A stretch of DNA of 64,000 bases, taken from Congeria kusceri. Lineage: Eukaryota; Mollusca; Bivalvia; Myida; Dreissenidae. The notes below the pieces were generated by a model. The model was not told the DNA's origin. It did not search any database and saw only the letters and a program-made list of their open reading frames with translations. Positions 22,440-33,780 of this stretch are shown one piece after another. Positions within the stretch are counted from its first letter, which is position 1, and each line of letters begins with the position of its first letter. Position numbers and translations under genes: made by a program. Location: positions 1,003,501 to 1,067,500 of the forward strand of contig CM051026.1 in NCBI GenBank assembly GCA_027627225.1, given 5' to 3'.

Positions 22440-22780
22440 ATTTGTGCTTTGTATTTCTGATGAGGTGTCCAAAGTGATCGCTATGCTGCTGAAGTGCCGC
22501 CTCTTCGACCTCGACTCCGACACGATGCTTAGGACAACAAGAAAGCAGTGCGGACCAGAGCTGGATGCAGACGACCGACAATGATGGCGGCGATAACATG
22601 AGCTAAGTTTTATATTTATTTTGTTGATGAGATTTTTCAGACTTCGCAGATGATGGCCAATGCTTGATGAAAGTAAGTCCGTGGCAGTCGGCACACAGAG
22701 ACAGCTGCATATGATGTCCGAAATAGAGTCAGTCGACAATTGATGAGACAATAACCTGAGCTAAGTGTTATTTTATGTTC
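22440..22780 (+). repeat. ~158-bp imperfect tandem duplication
   Basis: CGACAATGATGGCGGCGATAA with TGAGCTAAGTTTTAT (from 22575) recurs as CGACAATTGATGAGACAATAA with TGAGCTAAGTGTTAT (from 22733). The left unit contains CAGAGCTGGATGCAGACGAC, which resembles the 23-bp minisatellite unit downstream (GACCACGATGCAGACAACAA) and is seen again at 22987-23006. Function unknown. Confidence 0.4.
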
Positions 22781-23399
22781 TAAAGCAGTTACAAGATCCT
22801 TTACATATGTTACTTCTAGGACTATATATTTTACTGGATTGTAGCCTCCCATAAGACACGCAATTTATTCGCGATTATAATAAAAACACATGGTCTCTAA
22901 ACATAAACTGCTAAAAATTTCACTTTCAAGTAATTATGTGTCCATACTTCAGAGAGGCATGACAATTTCAAGAAATAACCATTTAAACCAGAGCTCGATG
23001 CAGACGACAATTTTGCTCCCATGACGGCCATGCGCAGAAAACCAATGGAGGACAAGATGACAACGAAAACCAACTGATTCGACGGGCGTGGGCGTTTAAA
23101 AAAATACTTTTCTTCGTATAGAGGAGCTACTGTATTTAGTTTTGTTTTTAACACCTTATATTCCTCATATAATAAAAGCGTTCATTTGTGGAAGGGAATA
23201 ATCAAAGTTCTATTTTCAATAACTTTTGATTAAATGTTGATATTTTTGGCCATACATTTAAAGACACTGCGCGGCAGTATCGGCCAACACACTTAACAGT
23301 GGAAGTATTGTAACCGTGATTGTTTACACTTTAGGTTGGCAATTATCATCTTTTATTTATTTTAATTTTAGAAGCCTTTGTAGCGGTCGTTAGCATCAG
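22781..23399. other. spacer before the minisatellites
   Basis: Contains one isolated CAGAGCTCGATGCAGACGAC block near 22989, otherwise nothing recognised. Confidence 0.4.
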
Positions 23400-24050
23400 A
23401 CAACAACAAACAAGGACCCTTTGTCCATGACAACCGCACCCCGATTCCGAGGACAGCCACACCCCGTTTCCGAGGACAACCATATCCCGTTTCCGAGAAC
23501 AACACCCCGTAACCGAATACAACAAAAGCCCGTTGCCATCAAAAATAACACGCCGTTGCCAACAACAACATCCCATTGCCAACAACAACAACACCCAGTT
23601 GCCGAGGACAACACCCAGTTGCCGAGGACAACACCGCGTTTCCGAGGACAACACCCCGTTGCCGAGGTCAACACCCCGATGCCGAGAACAACCCCCCATT
23701 ACCAACAACAACAACATCCCGTTGCCAACAACAAAAACCCGTTGTCAACAACAATAACACCCGTTGCCAGCAACAACAACACCCCGTTACCAACAACACC
23801 CCGTTACCGAGGACAACAACACGTTGCCGAGGACATCAACAACAACACCCTGTTACCGAGGACAACAGCACCCCTTTATTAACGACAACAACACCCCGTT
23901 ACCATCAACAACAACACCTCGTTACCGAGGACAACAACACCCTATTAACAAGGACAAACACTTCCTGTTGCTAACAACAACAACTCCCCGTTACCGACAA
24001 CAACACCCATTTACCAGCAACAACAACAACCCGTTGCCTAGGAAAACCAC
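23400..24050. repeat. CAA-rich minisatellite (ACAACACCCCGTTGCCGAGG type)
   Basis: Units of roughly 18-27 bp alternate ACCCCGTTGCCGAGGACAAC with ACAACAACACCCCGTTACC. Open frames on both strands follow from the repeat and are not genes. Confidence 0.85.
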
Positions 24051-25640
24051 ACAGAGCACGATGCAGACAACAAACAGACCACTATGTTAACAACAGACAA
24101 CTATGCAGACAACAAATATACCACACTGCAGACATCAAACAGACCACGATGCTGACATGAAACAGATTACGATGCTGGCAACAAATCACCATGGTGCTGA
24201 CAACAAACAGAACACGATGCAGACAACAAACAAACCATGATGCTGACATAAAAAAGACCACGATGCGGACAACCAACAGAGCACAATGCAGACAACAAAC
24301 AGACCACGATGCAGACAATACTCATACTAATACTAGATCGAGATACTAACAACAAACAGAGCACGATGCACACAACAAATAGACCACGATGCAGACAACA
24401 AATAGACCACGATGCAGACAACAAACATACCATGATGCAGACAACAAACAGACCACGATACTGACAATACTCATACTAATACTAGATCGAGATACTAACA
24501 ACAAACATAGCTCGATGCAGACAACAAACATACCATGATACAGACAACAAACAGATCACGATACTGACAACAAACATACCATGATGCAGACAACAAACAG
24601 ACCACGATGCTGACAACAAACAGATCACGATGCTGACAACAAACATACCATGATGCAGACAACAAACAGACCACGATGCTGACAACAAACAGATCACGAT
24701 GCTGACAACAAACATACCATGATGCAGACAACAAACAGACCACGATACTGACAACAAACAGATCACGATACTGACAACAAACATACCATGATGCAGACAA
24801 CAAACAGATCACGATACTGACAACAAACATACCACGATGCTGACAACAAACAGATCACGATACTGACAACAAACATACCATGATGCAGACAACAAACAGA
24901 CCACGATGCTACAACAAACAGATCACGATGCTGACAACAAACATACCATGATGCAGACAACAAACAGACCACGATGCTGACAACAAACAGATCACGATAC
25001 TGACAACAAACATACCATGATGCAGACAACAAACATACCATGATGCAGACAACAAACAGATCACGATACTGACAACAAACATACCATGATGCAGACAACA
25101 AACAGACCACGATGCTGACAACAAACAGACCACGATGCTGACAACAAACAGACCACGATGCAGACAACACACAGACCACGATGCTGACAACACATAGACA
25201 ACGATGCAGACAACAAACAAACCATGATGCTGACAATAAACAACCACGGTACTGACATCAAACAGATTACGATGCTGACAACAAACAACCACGTTGCTGA
25301 CAACAGATTACAAAGCTGACAACAAACAACAACGATGCTGACAACAAACAGACCACGATGCTGACAACAAACAGACCACGATGCTGACAACAAACAGACC
25401 ACGATGCTGATATCAAAAAGACCACGATGGTGACAACAAGCCGACCACGTTGTTAACAACAAACGGACTACGATGCAAACAACAGACTACGATGCAAACA
25501 ACAGACCACGATGCTAACAACAGACCACGATGCTGACAACAGCCACACCACGGTGCTGACAACAAACAGACCACGATGCAGACAACAGCATGACCCCGAT
25601 GATGACAGCAGCATGACCAAGATGCTGAGAACAAAAAGAC
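24051..25640. repeat. 23-bp minisatellite with 69-bp higher-order repeat
   Basis: Unit GACCACGATGCTGACAACAA plus ACA (23 bp), about 65 units. In 24575-25090 three variants (CATACC-ATGATGCAG, CAGACC-ACGATGCTG, CAGATC-ACGATGCTG) alternate as a 69-bp higher-order repeat. CATACC starts occur at 24575, 24644, 24713 and 24782, exactly 69 bp apart. 69 bp is also 23 codons, so the minus-strand frames read a 23-residue repeat. Confidence 0.9.
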
Positions 25641-25862
25641 GTGTTTTGCGCACTCTATGGAACAACAACATCAACAACTGTAAACAACAGACCCTACGTG
25701 CAAGTGTTCAAACATTGTTCCTCGTTCTCATCGGTTATGAAATGTAAAGCTTTGATTTGCGTATGAGTGATTCTTATTTCTGTTTTAAGTTTAATTTTTG
25801 TTCTCTGGATGAGTTTTTAGTATTCCATTAAATTTACACAACATTAAAAGATAATGATAAGG

Positions 25863-25922
25863 TTTTCTTCTTGTAAGTCGTCTTCTTCTTCTTTTCCTTC
25901 TTCTTCTTCTTCTTCTTCTTAT
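25863..25922. repeat. CTT microsatellite
   Basis: (TTC)n with TTTTCC interruptions, about 60 bp. Confidence 0.8.
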
Positions 25923-25944
25923 TTTTACTATTACATGTACGCGA

Positions 25945-26100
25945 GTCGGATGCAGACAACAGACGGAGCTCGACGCCGACCAGCTCCATCCGCTGCCTTC
26001 ACTCACTCGGTGCGCATGCGCAGTAGACTGCTCAAGGACCACGGCGTCCCAACGGAAACTAACCGACCTATCGAGCATCAACGGTACATTTCTGTAACAA
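25945..26100. promoter_or_regulatory. GC-rich block with perfect NRF-1-type palindrome
   Basis: TGCGCATGCGCA at 26011-26022 is a full palindromic match to the NRF-1 consensus, common in CpG promoters. The block also carries GGATGCAGACAACAGACGGA, related to the adjoining 23-bp minisatellite. No coding exon is supported; promoter function is inferred. Confidence 0.3.
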
Positions 26101-26226
26101 TTCTTCACTATAATTCAGGGGTGTAACTTTTCTATTCTTTATTTTGCATTTTAAAGTTTATAAACAAATTGTGCTGAAATTTGCTGGATTTGAGAATATT
26201 AACTTTTGTGAATGATATACGATATA

Positions 26227-26948
26227 CCGTAATTACCGTAAGTATTGGTACACCTTAAATGTTGGGACACCCCTAATTTTTTAAAAAATAATTATTCTTC
26301 GCGCCCCTTAATACTGGGACACATTTGAAAATTAAATTACGTTTTGTCCCTAAAAATTAAGGACACAAAATTAAAAATAAAACCTTGTTGTTACTATTTA
26401 AACATTCCATACGCTGCCACTACGCTGGTTGCATGGCGACTTGTGATACGCTATGATGCGCTGGTTTATCTGTACACTATCGGGTTATGTTTAGTTAACA
26501 CATGGTGCAAACTGTCTACTCTACTGGAGCATGGTATTCTCAATTAACCTTTTTCAATTAATGTCAATTAAGACCCCAGCTAGAAATAATTTACATCATA
26601 AACATCAGTGTAATTAAAATCATTCTTATAATTAATAATAATTTAATTAATTTAATTTATTTCAAAAAGCATTTAATTATCCCAAAGAAATACAATTAAT
26701 TAACTGGTTCAAGGCATAGGTACTCGTCTATGCAGATTAGATTGTATCATATATGGCCCTAACTTCGAATTGTTCATAATTAAATATTTGATATATTTAA
26801 GTAATCGATTATTATCCCAAATAAATAAAATTCATTAACTGGTTCAAAACATATATGCAGGATAGATTGTATCATATATGGCCCTTAATGTTGGGACAAT
26901 ACAAAAATTAAATATTTTTAAGTATCCCAATACTTAGGGTAATTACGG
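26227..26948. mobile_element. TA-flanked MITE (Tc1/mariner-like ends), family P
   Basis: Ends CCGTAATTACCGTAAGTATT and the inverted AATACTTAGGGTAATTACGG are flanked by TA on both sides (26225-26226, 26949-26950). The 722-bp interior has a ~135-bp direct duplication (TTAACTGGTTCAA...ATTGTATCATATATGGCCCT near 26700 and 26835) and several GGGACA motifs. No transposase frame. Confidence 0.65.
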
Positions 26949-27149
26949 TAGTCGTCATGGGAGTATACATTGTAGAAATAAGTTGTATTTATAAATGTAT
27001 GTACTGTTGTTTAAAATATACAATGATTGATTAAAAATATAAGAACATGATTGTAACGATATACAAATAATCGTGAAGGTGGTGATTATGTCTTCATAGT
27101 GTTATGTTATAATATTGATGATAGTATTCTCGATGAAGACTACATTGGC

Positions 27150-27445
27150 GAAAACTGGCGGACGATTGCGGCGACAATCAGCGGACGATTCCAGCGGCAA
27201 TTAGCTGACGATTCCGGCGACAATTAGCGGATGATGCCGGTGGCAATCAGTGGACGATTCCGGCGACAATCAGCGGTCTATTCTGGGGACAATCTGCGGA
27301 CGATGCTGGCGACTTTCAGCGGACGATGCCGTCGACAACCAGCCGACGATGCCGGCAACTTTCAGCGGACGATGCCGGCGACAATCAGCGGACGATGCAG
27401 GCGACAATCAGCGGACGATGCCGGCGATAACTATCAGCTTATACA
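27150..27445. repeat. 23-bp minisatellite, GCGGACGATGCCGGCGACAA type
   Basis: About 12 units of CAGCGGACGATGCCGGCGAC plus AAT with local variants (CTTTCAG, AACCAG). Same 23-bp period as the 24-25.6 kb array but unrelated sequence. Confidence 0.85.
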
Positions 27446-27634
27446 GACGACGAGCATAATGGTAATTATGTATGAATTCACGTAAAATACAGCTTCATTA
27501 AGAAAGCGATATCAATATCAATGATTTACAGGGTTATAAAACGTTGTAAGAATGCGATGCAATGCAAAATATTATTGAATGTTGGTACAAAATGTGACAA
27601 TCGCATAAATGTTTAACGATGGAGCACGGTTTCG

Positions 27635-27636
<2 letters not shown>

Positions 27637-27665
<29 letters not shown>
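27637..27665. repeat. GAT microsatellite
   Basis: Nine or so GAT/ATG triplets. Confidence 0.8.
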
Positions 27666-27679
27666 TGTGATGATGATCA

Positions 27680-29345
27680 TGCTGATTAATTTTTTATTCA
27701 TACTCACGAAATAAAGTCGAAATCGGTTTACAGCCATTTTCTTTATTGCAGAAATGCCCTGAATCGAAAAGCGCAATGGAGAGCAACGCAAAAAGATGGA
27801 AGAACAAAATGATCTAAAACTCTTTGTCAATTGAAGACCAACAAATGATCGAAGCATCATCGTAAGACGGACAATTAATTGTGTACCACTCCGGAATTTG
27901 TAAGAACAACATGTGATCGATACGTAAAATACAAACAGACGGACAGATATTTTATTGACGAATTCAAACCAGTGCTTGGCCATTTATACGTAATAAATTT
28001 TCTGCTAGTAATTAACACGTCATTTAAAACATTAAACATTAAACATAAAACATTAAAACATTCGATATAAGACTTGTGCGAAATAATTGTGTTCTTCACA
28101 TTTCCAATGTAACAAAAGAATCACGGAAACGAATCGAACTATCTGTGTATACTATTTTAGATATTTGTTTTATCATAGATTCCACCTAATAATTAGAACA
28201 AATACAGTTTTATACAATTTTGTGTGTAGACCTAGGCCAAACAAAATAAATTGTGTGTTTCGGGCAACGGTTTCAAGTTAAGTAGGGTCGGGATTTATTA
28301 TACATTTTATTTTTTAGCTGACACATTTCTGTAAAAAAAAAAACCATTGACAATTTTCTAAAATCAGACGAATACGGATTTCACGGAAACAATCACCAAG
28401 TAGTTTTCGTCTGTACAGACAGAAACTCAAATACATGTATATACGTTGACTTGGCAATTGGTTTATGTTGTACAATACTCATAATCGATGCAAAAGTTGT
28501 TGTTTTTAAATCTATATTGAAGTGTTTCATTTGTCGTTTGTATCTTTTTATGTTTGCTTTTAAGTTGTATTGTCACTTTCATTTGCTTTTTTGGAAATAA
28601 TTTATATGAAATATCGTACATACACACTTTAAAAGTTTTACATCTTTATGCAATTTCAAGTTGTTAATAGTAGCAGTTAGGTGTTACGTATTGATATATA
28701 ATAAAGCCCAGCACTGATCAATACGACATGACAAAACATGTCACTAGCTAACATTTATTGTTGATTTCTACGTTACTGATTACTTACTTTACATATTAAA
28801 GACACCGAATCCGTATTGGATATGAACATTTTCAACAATTGACATTTATGTAGAGAATAAATGAATTCACAAAAAAACATAGCTTTTGACGACTTGTCTA
28901 ACTTTAAAAGTTTGTTACATGCTGAATTATTCATTGCAATTGTTTACATGGTTGGCGTTGTTTTTTTTATTAAGTAAAATTGTTAAATCTTTCGTTTACG
29001 GAATACTATACGAACGAAAAAAAGTGTTTTGAGGAAATGCTTAATTACGTTCACAGAATAATAATTGTACATTTTAAAGTTGGTTTTAAATACACGTTGA
29101 CATTTTAGCTATGTTATACTTTGTGTGGTTTAGTATTTCTACCGATATGATTGTACATTTTGTTCGGTACTAGTAAGAGATTAAATACAAATTAATGAAC
29201 AATACAAATACAAACAGCAGCCAACAACACAACCAAGCCAGTGGCAACCACAACAACCAACATATTGCTATAACTACATCATCAACAGGTACTTCTACTA
29301 CTAACAATTACTATTAATACGTCTGCTAACGTTACTACTGCTTCC
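27680..29345. other. AT-rich spacer, nothing recognised
   Basis: Several short open frames exist on both strands, but none has family motifs, codon bias or splice context that I can support. Confidence 0.45.
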
Positions 29346-29349
29346 GTTC

Positions 29350-29960
29350 ACATCGAAATTGCCTGCTGCTACTACTACTGCTGCTGCTGCTACTTCTGCT
29401 GCGCTACTACTGCTGCTGCGCTACTACCGCTGCTGCTGCTACTACTGCTGCTGTGCTACTGCTGCTGCTGCTGCTACTGCTGCTGCTGCTACTACTGCTG
29501 CTGCGCTACTACTACTGCTGCTGCGCTACTACTACTGCTGCTGCGCTACTACTACTGCTGCTGCGCTACTACTGCTGCTGCGCTACTACTGCTGCTGCGC
29601 TACTACTGCTGCTGCTACTACTGCTGCTGCGCTACTACTACTGCTGCTGCGCTACTACTACTGCTGCTGCGCTACTACTGCTGCTGCGCTACTACTGTTG
29701 CTGCGCTACTACTGCTGCTGCGCTACTACTTCTGCTGCGCTACTACTGTTGCTGCGCTATTACTGCTGCTGCGCTACTACTTCTGCTGCGCTACTACTGT
29801 TGCTGCGCGACTACTGCTGCTGCGCTACTACTGTTGCTGCGGATACTGAGGTTGTGCTACTACTGCTGCTGTGGATACTGCTGCTGCTGCTGTTGATACT
29901 ACTACAACTGCTGCTGCAAATGCCGATGAATCTGCTACAGTTACTTATGCTGCAGTTGCA
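29350..29960 (+). repeat. CTG/CTA triplet tract with GCGCTACTACTG units
   Basis: Units such as CTACTACTGCTGCTGCG (17-20 bp) repeat for 0.6 kb. Open frames (Leu, Ala, Thr, Cys-rich) are repeat artefacts. Confidence 0.85.
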
Positions 29961-30400
29961 ACAACTTCGCTAATAACACTAATAATAATGATATAAATAA
30001 TACTAATAATAATAAAAATTAAAACAATTACAATGACAATAAAAATAATAACAATTTTACCAAATAAATAAATAAATAAATAAAATAAATAAAAATAAAA
30101 TACTAGGGTAGGCTAAACAAGGAGACCAGATGGCCCGAGTAGTTGCTCTGAGAATGTGGGGCGACTTGGGAGAGAGGTGTGGTTAGTGTTGTGTAGGGTA
30201 GTGTAGGGTAGATGGTGCCTCTGGTCTGGCTAGCCGAGAAAAAAACTTAAACGGTTAAAATCAGTAGGACGTCAAAATGTAACATGCAAATAAAAACAAA
30301 AACTGTCGAAATAAAAGAAAGAAATAATAAATATAAAACTAAAATTCCTGAAATAATTAAAGTATTATATTAATCAAATAAAAAGATAACCTATTTGTTA
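29961..30400. other. AT-rich insert between two CTG tracts
   Basis: Contains AATAATA runs, an (AAAT)n stretch at 30059-30105 and a GTGTAGGGTAGTGTAGGGTA segment near 30190-30215. No gene seen. Confidence 0.5.
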
Positions 30401-30900
30401 TATGCAGCTGCTGCTTTATGATGCTGCTTTTACTTATGCCACTACTGCAGCTTGAACTACTACTGCAACTACTGAAACTACTGATGCTTCGACTGCTGTA
30501 GCTGCTACTTCTACAACTGTTTCTGCTGCAACTACTGCTGCTACAGTTGCAGCTGCTACCATTGTTGCAGCTGCTACTACTATTACACCTGCTACTGCCG
30601 CTGCTGCTGTTACATCTACTGATGGTGCTATTGCATCTACTGCTGGAGATGCTGCTATTACTGCTACAGCTGCAGCTACTGCTGCTACTGCTTTTGATAC
30701 ATCTGCAGCTGCTACTATTGCTGCTGTTACTGCTGCTACTACTATTGTTGCTGCTACTAATGATGCTGCTACTGCTGGTGTTGCTTTAACTACTGCCTCA
30801 ATTCAGCTACTAACAACGCTTCGACGTCTACTTCCCCTATTTACTTCTACTATTAACATTAACACCAACTACTATCACTGCTGCTGTTGTTGATCCTGGT
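30401..30900 (+). repeat. degenerate CTGCTACT triplet tract
   Basis: Continues the triplet composition of 29350-29960 with more substitutions (GCTGCTACTACTATTACACC and similar). Confidence 0.8.
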
Positions 30901-31789
30901 AAAACTTGTTATAAATCTACTGATTAGTGTACTTTTCTAAGCTGAATTTCGGACATTTATCGATTCCATTATTACTTTTATCGCCGCATTAATGATTTTA
31001 ATAGATTTCATAGTTCCTTTTCTATGCTAACCCAAACCTTATTTTTTATCTCCGCTAATGTGGTTATGTTGTTGCTGGCATTTGTTTGTTTGTCTGTCTA
31101 TATATTAATAAGCAACTTCTACATATTAATGCGCAACTTCATGCAAAACACTGTAATGGATTTGCATGCAATTTTGTAGGAAGGTGAAAATGGCTCAGTG
31201 GTTAGATTTTGGTGGTGATCCGGATCATCGTCTGGATCCAGGATATTTGAATTCATAGGAAATTGGATAAGTGAGCTAACCAAACACTGAAAAGTCCATT
31301 GTTATGTAGGGTTAGTGGAGGTCTGAGCTCTTCAGATGCATTTTAATTTACATATAAGAAAACATGAAAATTGAATAAGTGTTTACTTTTGTGAGTGTAA
31401 TGTTCTAATGTTACTATTCTGGACTCTTGTAGAGGAATGGTTCATTCAAGACCCAACATGGATTAGTTTTCTAGCACGTTTATTCAGTATTACTATCGAA
31501 GACGAACTGATCACAAAACAAGCATATAAAATATATATAGCAAGCATCTTATTCGCCGCGCCGCGCCTGGCTGTAGGCGTGGCTTCTCCGGCATCGCCGA
31601 GTACTAGACTATTACAGTATTACAGTAAGCACAATTTCTGTCTTAATTGCTTTCATTATTAGTTATTTTTCCACTGGATTATATATAAAACATGTTTAAT
31701 ATGTTCATATATTTATATTTGTATTTTTAGTTTATATTTTTGTACAGTTTACATGTTGCATGTAACTTTAAAGGGGTTTATCCACGGTA
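30901..31789. other. spacer left of the ISL2EU-like transposon
   Basis: 31205-31245 has GGTGATCCGGATCATCGTCT, matched near 54713 (GGTGATCCGGATCAGCAGCA), so it is a short dispersed repeat. A TATAAAATATATATAG stretch (about 31526) precedes a GC-rich patch (CGCCGCGCCGCGCC), but no exon is convincing. Confidence 0.35.
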
Positions 31790-32010
31790 GAGCGACTTTA
31801 GCGATTTATCTCCCCTGTTTCCCAATATAGGTGGCGCTCTGGTCGAGTAGGTCCCTCTATGCGGATATGTTCGGATTTTATCATTAGATTATCGCTATTG
31901 TTAATAAGCGAAGCGTTTGACAGCTTGACAAAAGAAAGATAAAAATTAAATGTAATGTTGTTGATTAATTAAATATGCATTATGTGATATTGTGTGTCAT
32001 AACCTAACAT

Positions 32011-32313
32011 GACAGTATAATGGCTGACAAAGGTTTTAATGTACAGGACATTTTTGCACCACATGATGTGCATATTAATATACCAACCTTTTTTAAGAAA
32101 AAGAACAGAATGTCAAATGATTATACTGTTATTAAAGATAGGAAAATTTCTAGCAAACGTGTGCATGTAGAAAGAATCATTGGTCTTGGAAAAACATACA
32201 GAATTTTAACTGAACCTCTGACTGCCACAGAGACTAAGTTGTCATCAGAGATAATTTTTGTATGTTTCATGCTATGCAATTTCAGAAATGGCATTGTGTC
32301 TACATATGCTTAA
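32011..32313 (+). pseudogene. C-terminal fragment of DDE (DDE_Tnp_4 / ISL2EU) transposase
   Basis: The frame starts DSIMADKGF, where the Asp of MADKGF corresponds to the second catalytic Asp of the family, and continues with a conserved DVHINIPTFFKKK segment. KRVHVERIIGLGKTYRIL follows; its Glu is the third catalytic residue. It ends FVCFMLCNFRNGIV before TAA, about where family members end. About 100 residues remain; the N-terminal DNA-binding part and the first catalytic Asp are absent. An in-frame stop lies just upstream of DSIM, so this is a deletion remnant, not an exon with a clear acceptor. The ATG at 32020 is internal to the motif and is not a true start. No activity is expected. Confidence 0.8.
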
Positions 32314-32609
32314 AGAATTGCTACAATCACGGTTGTACATGTAGCTAAGTGTAGTAAAAAATGTCATTTTTATGTTGTCATTTACCATTCTGAATAAAAA
32401 AATGTCTGATGATCATGTGTATTAGTCTATGGTTATCAGTATTAGAAAGTACATGTTATTACAGTAATACTAGACATTTGTTTGTCAATATGACTGTTCA
32501 TTATTCATTTTTTATGTTGAAGTTGATGTATTACATGTGATTGCTTAATAAATAAAGTTTTAAAATAGTGATTTGTTACTTTTGCAGCTGAAATTAAACT
32601 CTGGTACGG

Positions 32610-32865
32610 GCTGGTATTCATAAAGCTCCTAAGCGAAATCTTAAGTTTTATTTTAGTGAAAATTTCAGATACAATTTGCTATGGAAATTATTATGATTTC
32701 TATTGTTTTTTGGCCAAAATACTATAACAAAAGTAAATAATTTACAGCAAAAACAAATTTAATATAAGAAGACATCTATATAAAAAAGCAAAAGACTTTA
32801 GGAATTCTGATAATTTAAGGAATGTAATTAAATTTTTCCTGAGGTGCTTTATGAATGCTGACTGT
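32610..32865. mobile_element. small MITE nested in the ISL2EU-like element
   Basis: Inverted ends GGTATTCATAAAGCTCCTAAG and (reverse complement of the right end) GCATTCATAAAGCACCTCAGG, about 255 bp, AT-rich interior. Superfamily unassigned. Confidence 0.4.
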
Positions 32866-33059
32866 AAACAACATACTTGATATTTATGCAGTTCTGTTCA
32901 AACAACACAATTTTCAATAAAACAATTTATTTGAATACATATATACTGACAAATATAATAACAAAAAATACATATCATGATAATTCATACAACATTACAA
33001 AATGCATTTATTTTCAAATGAACTTTTTGTTTCATTTCTTTTGCAGAACATTATTTTAC

Positions 33060-33144
33060 ACTGGTTACTGGAAGGCTCATCCTAAATTCTGGCATAAGGT
33101 CCTCACAGTTGTTGAAATTTTGGTTTCTGTCATAGGCCTCTAGT
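33060..33144 (-). pseudogene. exon 2 of SAP-domain accessory gene of the ISL2EU-like transposon
   Basis: Bounded by TTGCAG on its 5' side (33150-33145, minus strand) and by GTAAAA on its 3' side. Its first base completes the split Arg codon of exon 1; 28 further codons follow, giving LEAYDRNQNFNNCEDL and ending FRMSLPVTS. The junction with exon 1 reads LIERLEAYDRN, the expected continuation of a SAP helix and of the linker typical of transposon SAP/YqaJ proteins. If unspliced at the donor, translation would stop after two codons (VK). Later exons, including any nuclease domain, are missing to the left. Confidence 0.6.
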
Positions 33145-33502
33145 CTGCAACAATTATGTAATACATTTGTTTAATAATCATATACTGCCTCATCTTTAAG
33201 AAAAGAATGAAGAAAAGACGACTTTGCAAACAAAGAACATATTGTATTTATTACTACAAACAAACCACACATAGCGCATTACCCCACCCATTAATTCCAA
33301 CGTATGGACATGTACACATTTTGAATTTAATTTGCAATGCTTCCTGTGGAATTTGGGACAATTAATAATAATGAACTGCAGACATTAGCGATATAAGATT
33401 GCATCAATTGCTATTATTACATTTAACTATTTAAAGAAAGAACTTGTTTACTTCGCTAATCGTCAACAACAAAAGTGAAAAGAAAAATTCATGTTAGCCT
33501 AC

Positions 33503-33603
33503 CTCTCGATTAACTCCTTTTTTCGTCCAGATAACTTAGCATTTCTCTTTCTTAACTCGGTCCTAAGTTGTCCTAAAGATAGGCTGCAAAACTTTGAAGC
33601 CAT
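33503..33603 (-). pseudogene. exon 1 of SAP-domain accessory gene of the ISL2EU-like transposon
   Basis: Starts at ATG (33603-33601), about 100 bp inside the right inverted end. It encodes 33 residues, including LSLGQLRTELRKRN and SGRKKELIER. This is the N-terminal half of a SAP motif, a helix-extended-helix DNA-binding fold with the alternating hydrophobic, Gly and Lys-Lys pattern. A TAG would end the frame, but a GAG-AG/GTAGGC splice donor sits just before it. Splicing over a 358-nt intron to 33144 restores the reading phase. The promoter is presumably in or near the right inverted end. Confidence 0.65.
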
Positions 33604-33780
33604 ATTTACACCTTTATCGAAGAAATATAATCAAATCGTGTTAAAACTCTGTTTATCAACTGTCAATCTTAGCGGAAGTAAAAATGGAAGGGAAAATAAA
33701 TAACAATGGACCTATTCGACAACAGCGCCGCCTATACGGGCACCTGCTAGACAAGGGAAGATAACCCACTAAAGTCTCTC

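Larger units (their letters stand above)
31790..33780. mobile_element. ISL2EU/Harbinger-type DNA transposon, internally deleted
   Basis: Long imperfect inverted ends: left 31790-31854 and right 33708-33780. Shared inverted blocks are GACTTTAG, TTATCT(C/T)CCCT, TATAGG(C/T)GGCGCT and GTCGA(A/G)TAGGTCC. Inside are the C-terminal end of a DDE transposase reading right (32011-32313) and two exons of a SAP-domain protein reading left (33503-33603, 33060-33144). ISL2EU elements are, to my knowledge, two-gene transposons with a transposase and an accessory SAP/YqaJ-nuclease protein, which is the reason for the assignment. At 2 kb, most of both genes is missing, so the copy is not autonomous. A target duplication could not be fixed. 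Confidence 0.65.

Noticed and set aside
23421..24090. Gln/Thr/Pro-rich frames up to 153 residues
   Set aside because: All derive from CAACACCCC-type repeats and occur in several phases at once.
24051..25640. CRISPR-like array of ~23-bp repeats
   Set aside because: Units are directly contiguous with no unique spacers, the genome is eukaryotic, and no cas genes are present.
29359..30789. Leu/Ala/Cys-rich frames up to 204 residues
   Set aside because: Triplet-repeat translation only; no unique sequence.
31408..31662. 84-residue frame after a TATA-like stretch
   Set aside because: No recognisable motif, a GC-rich low-complexity middle, and no convincing splice context; it lies outside the transposon ends.
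32877..33143. Plus-strand 88-residue frame in the ISL2EU-like element
   Set aside because: It is the antisense shadow of the minus-strand SAP exon 2, which has family-consistent sequence and splice borders.
33491..33703. Plus-strand 70-residue frame
   Set aside because: Antisense shadow of SAP exon 1.
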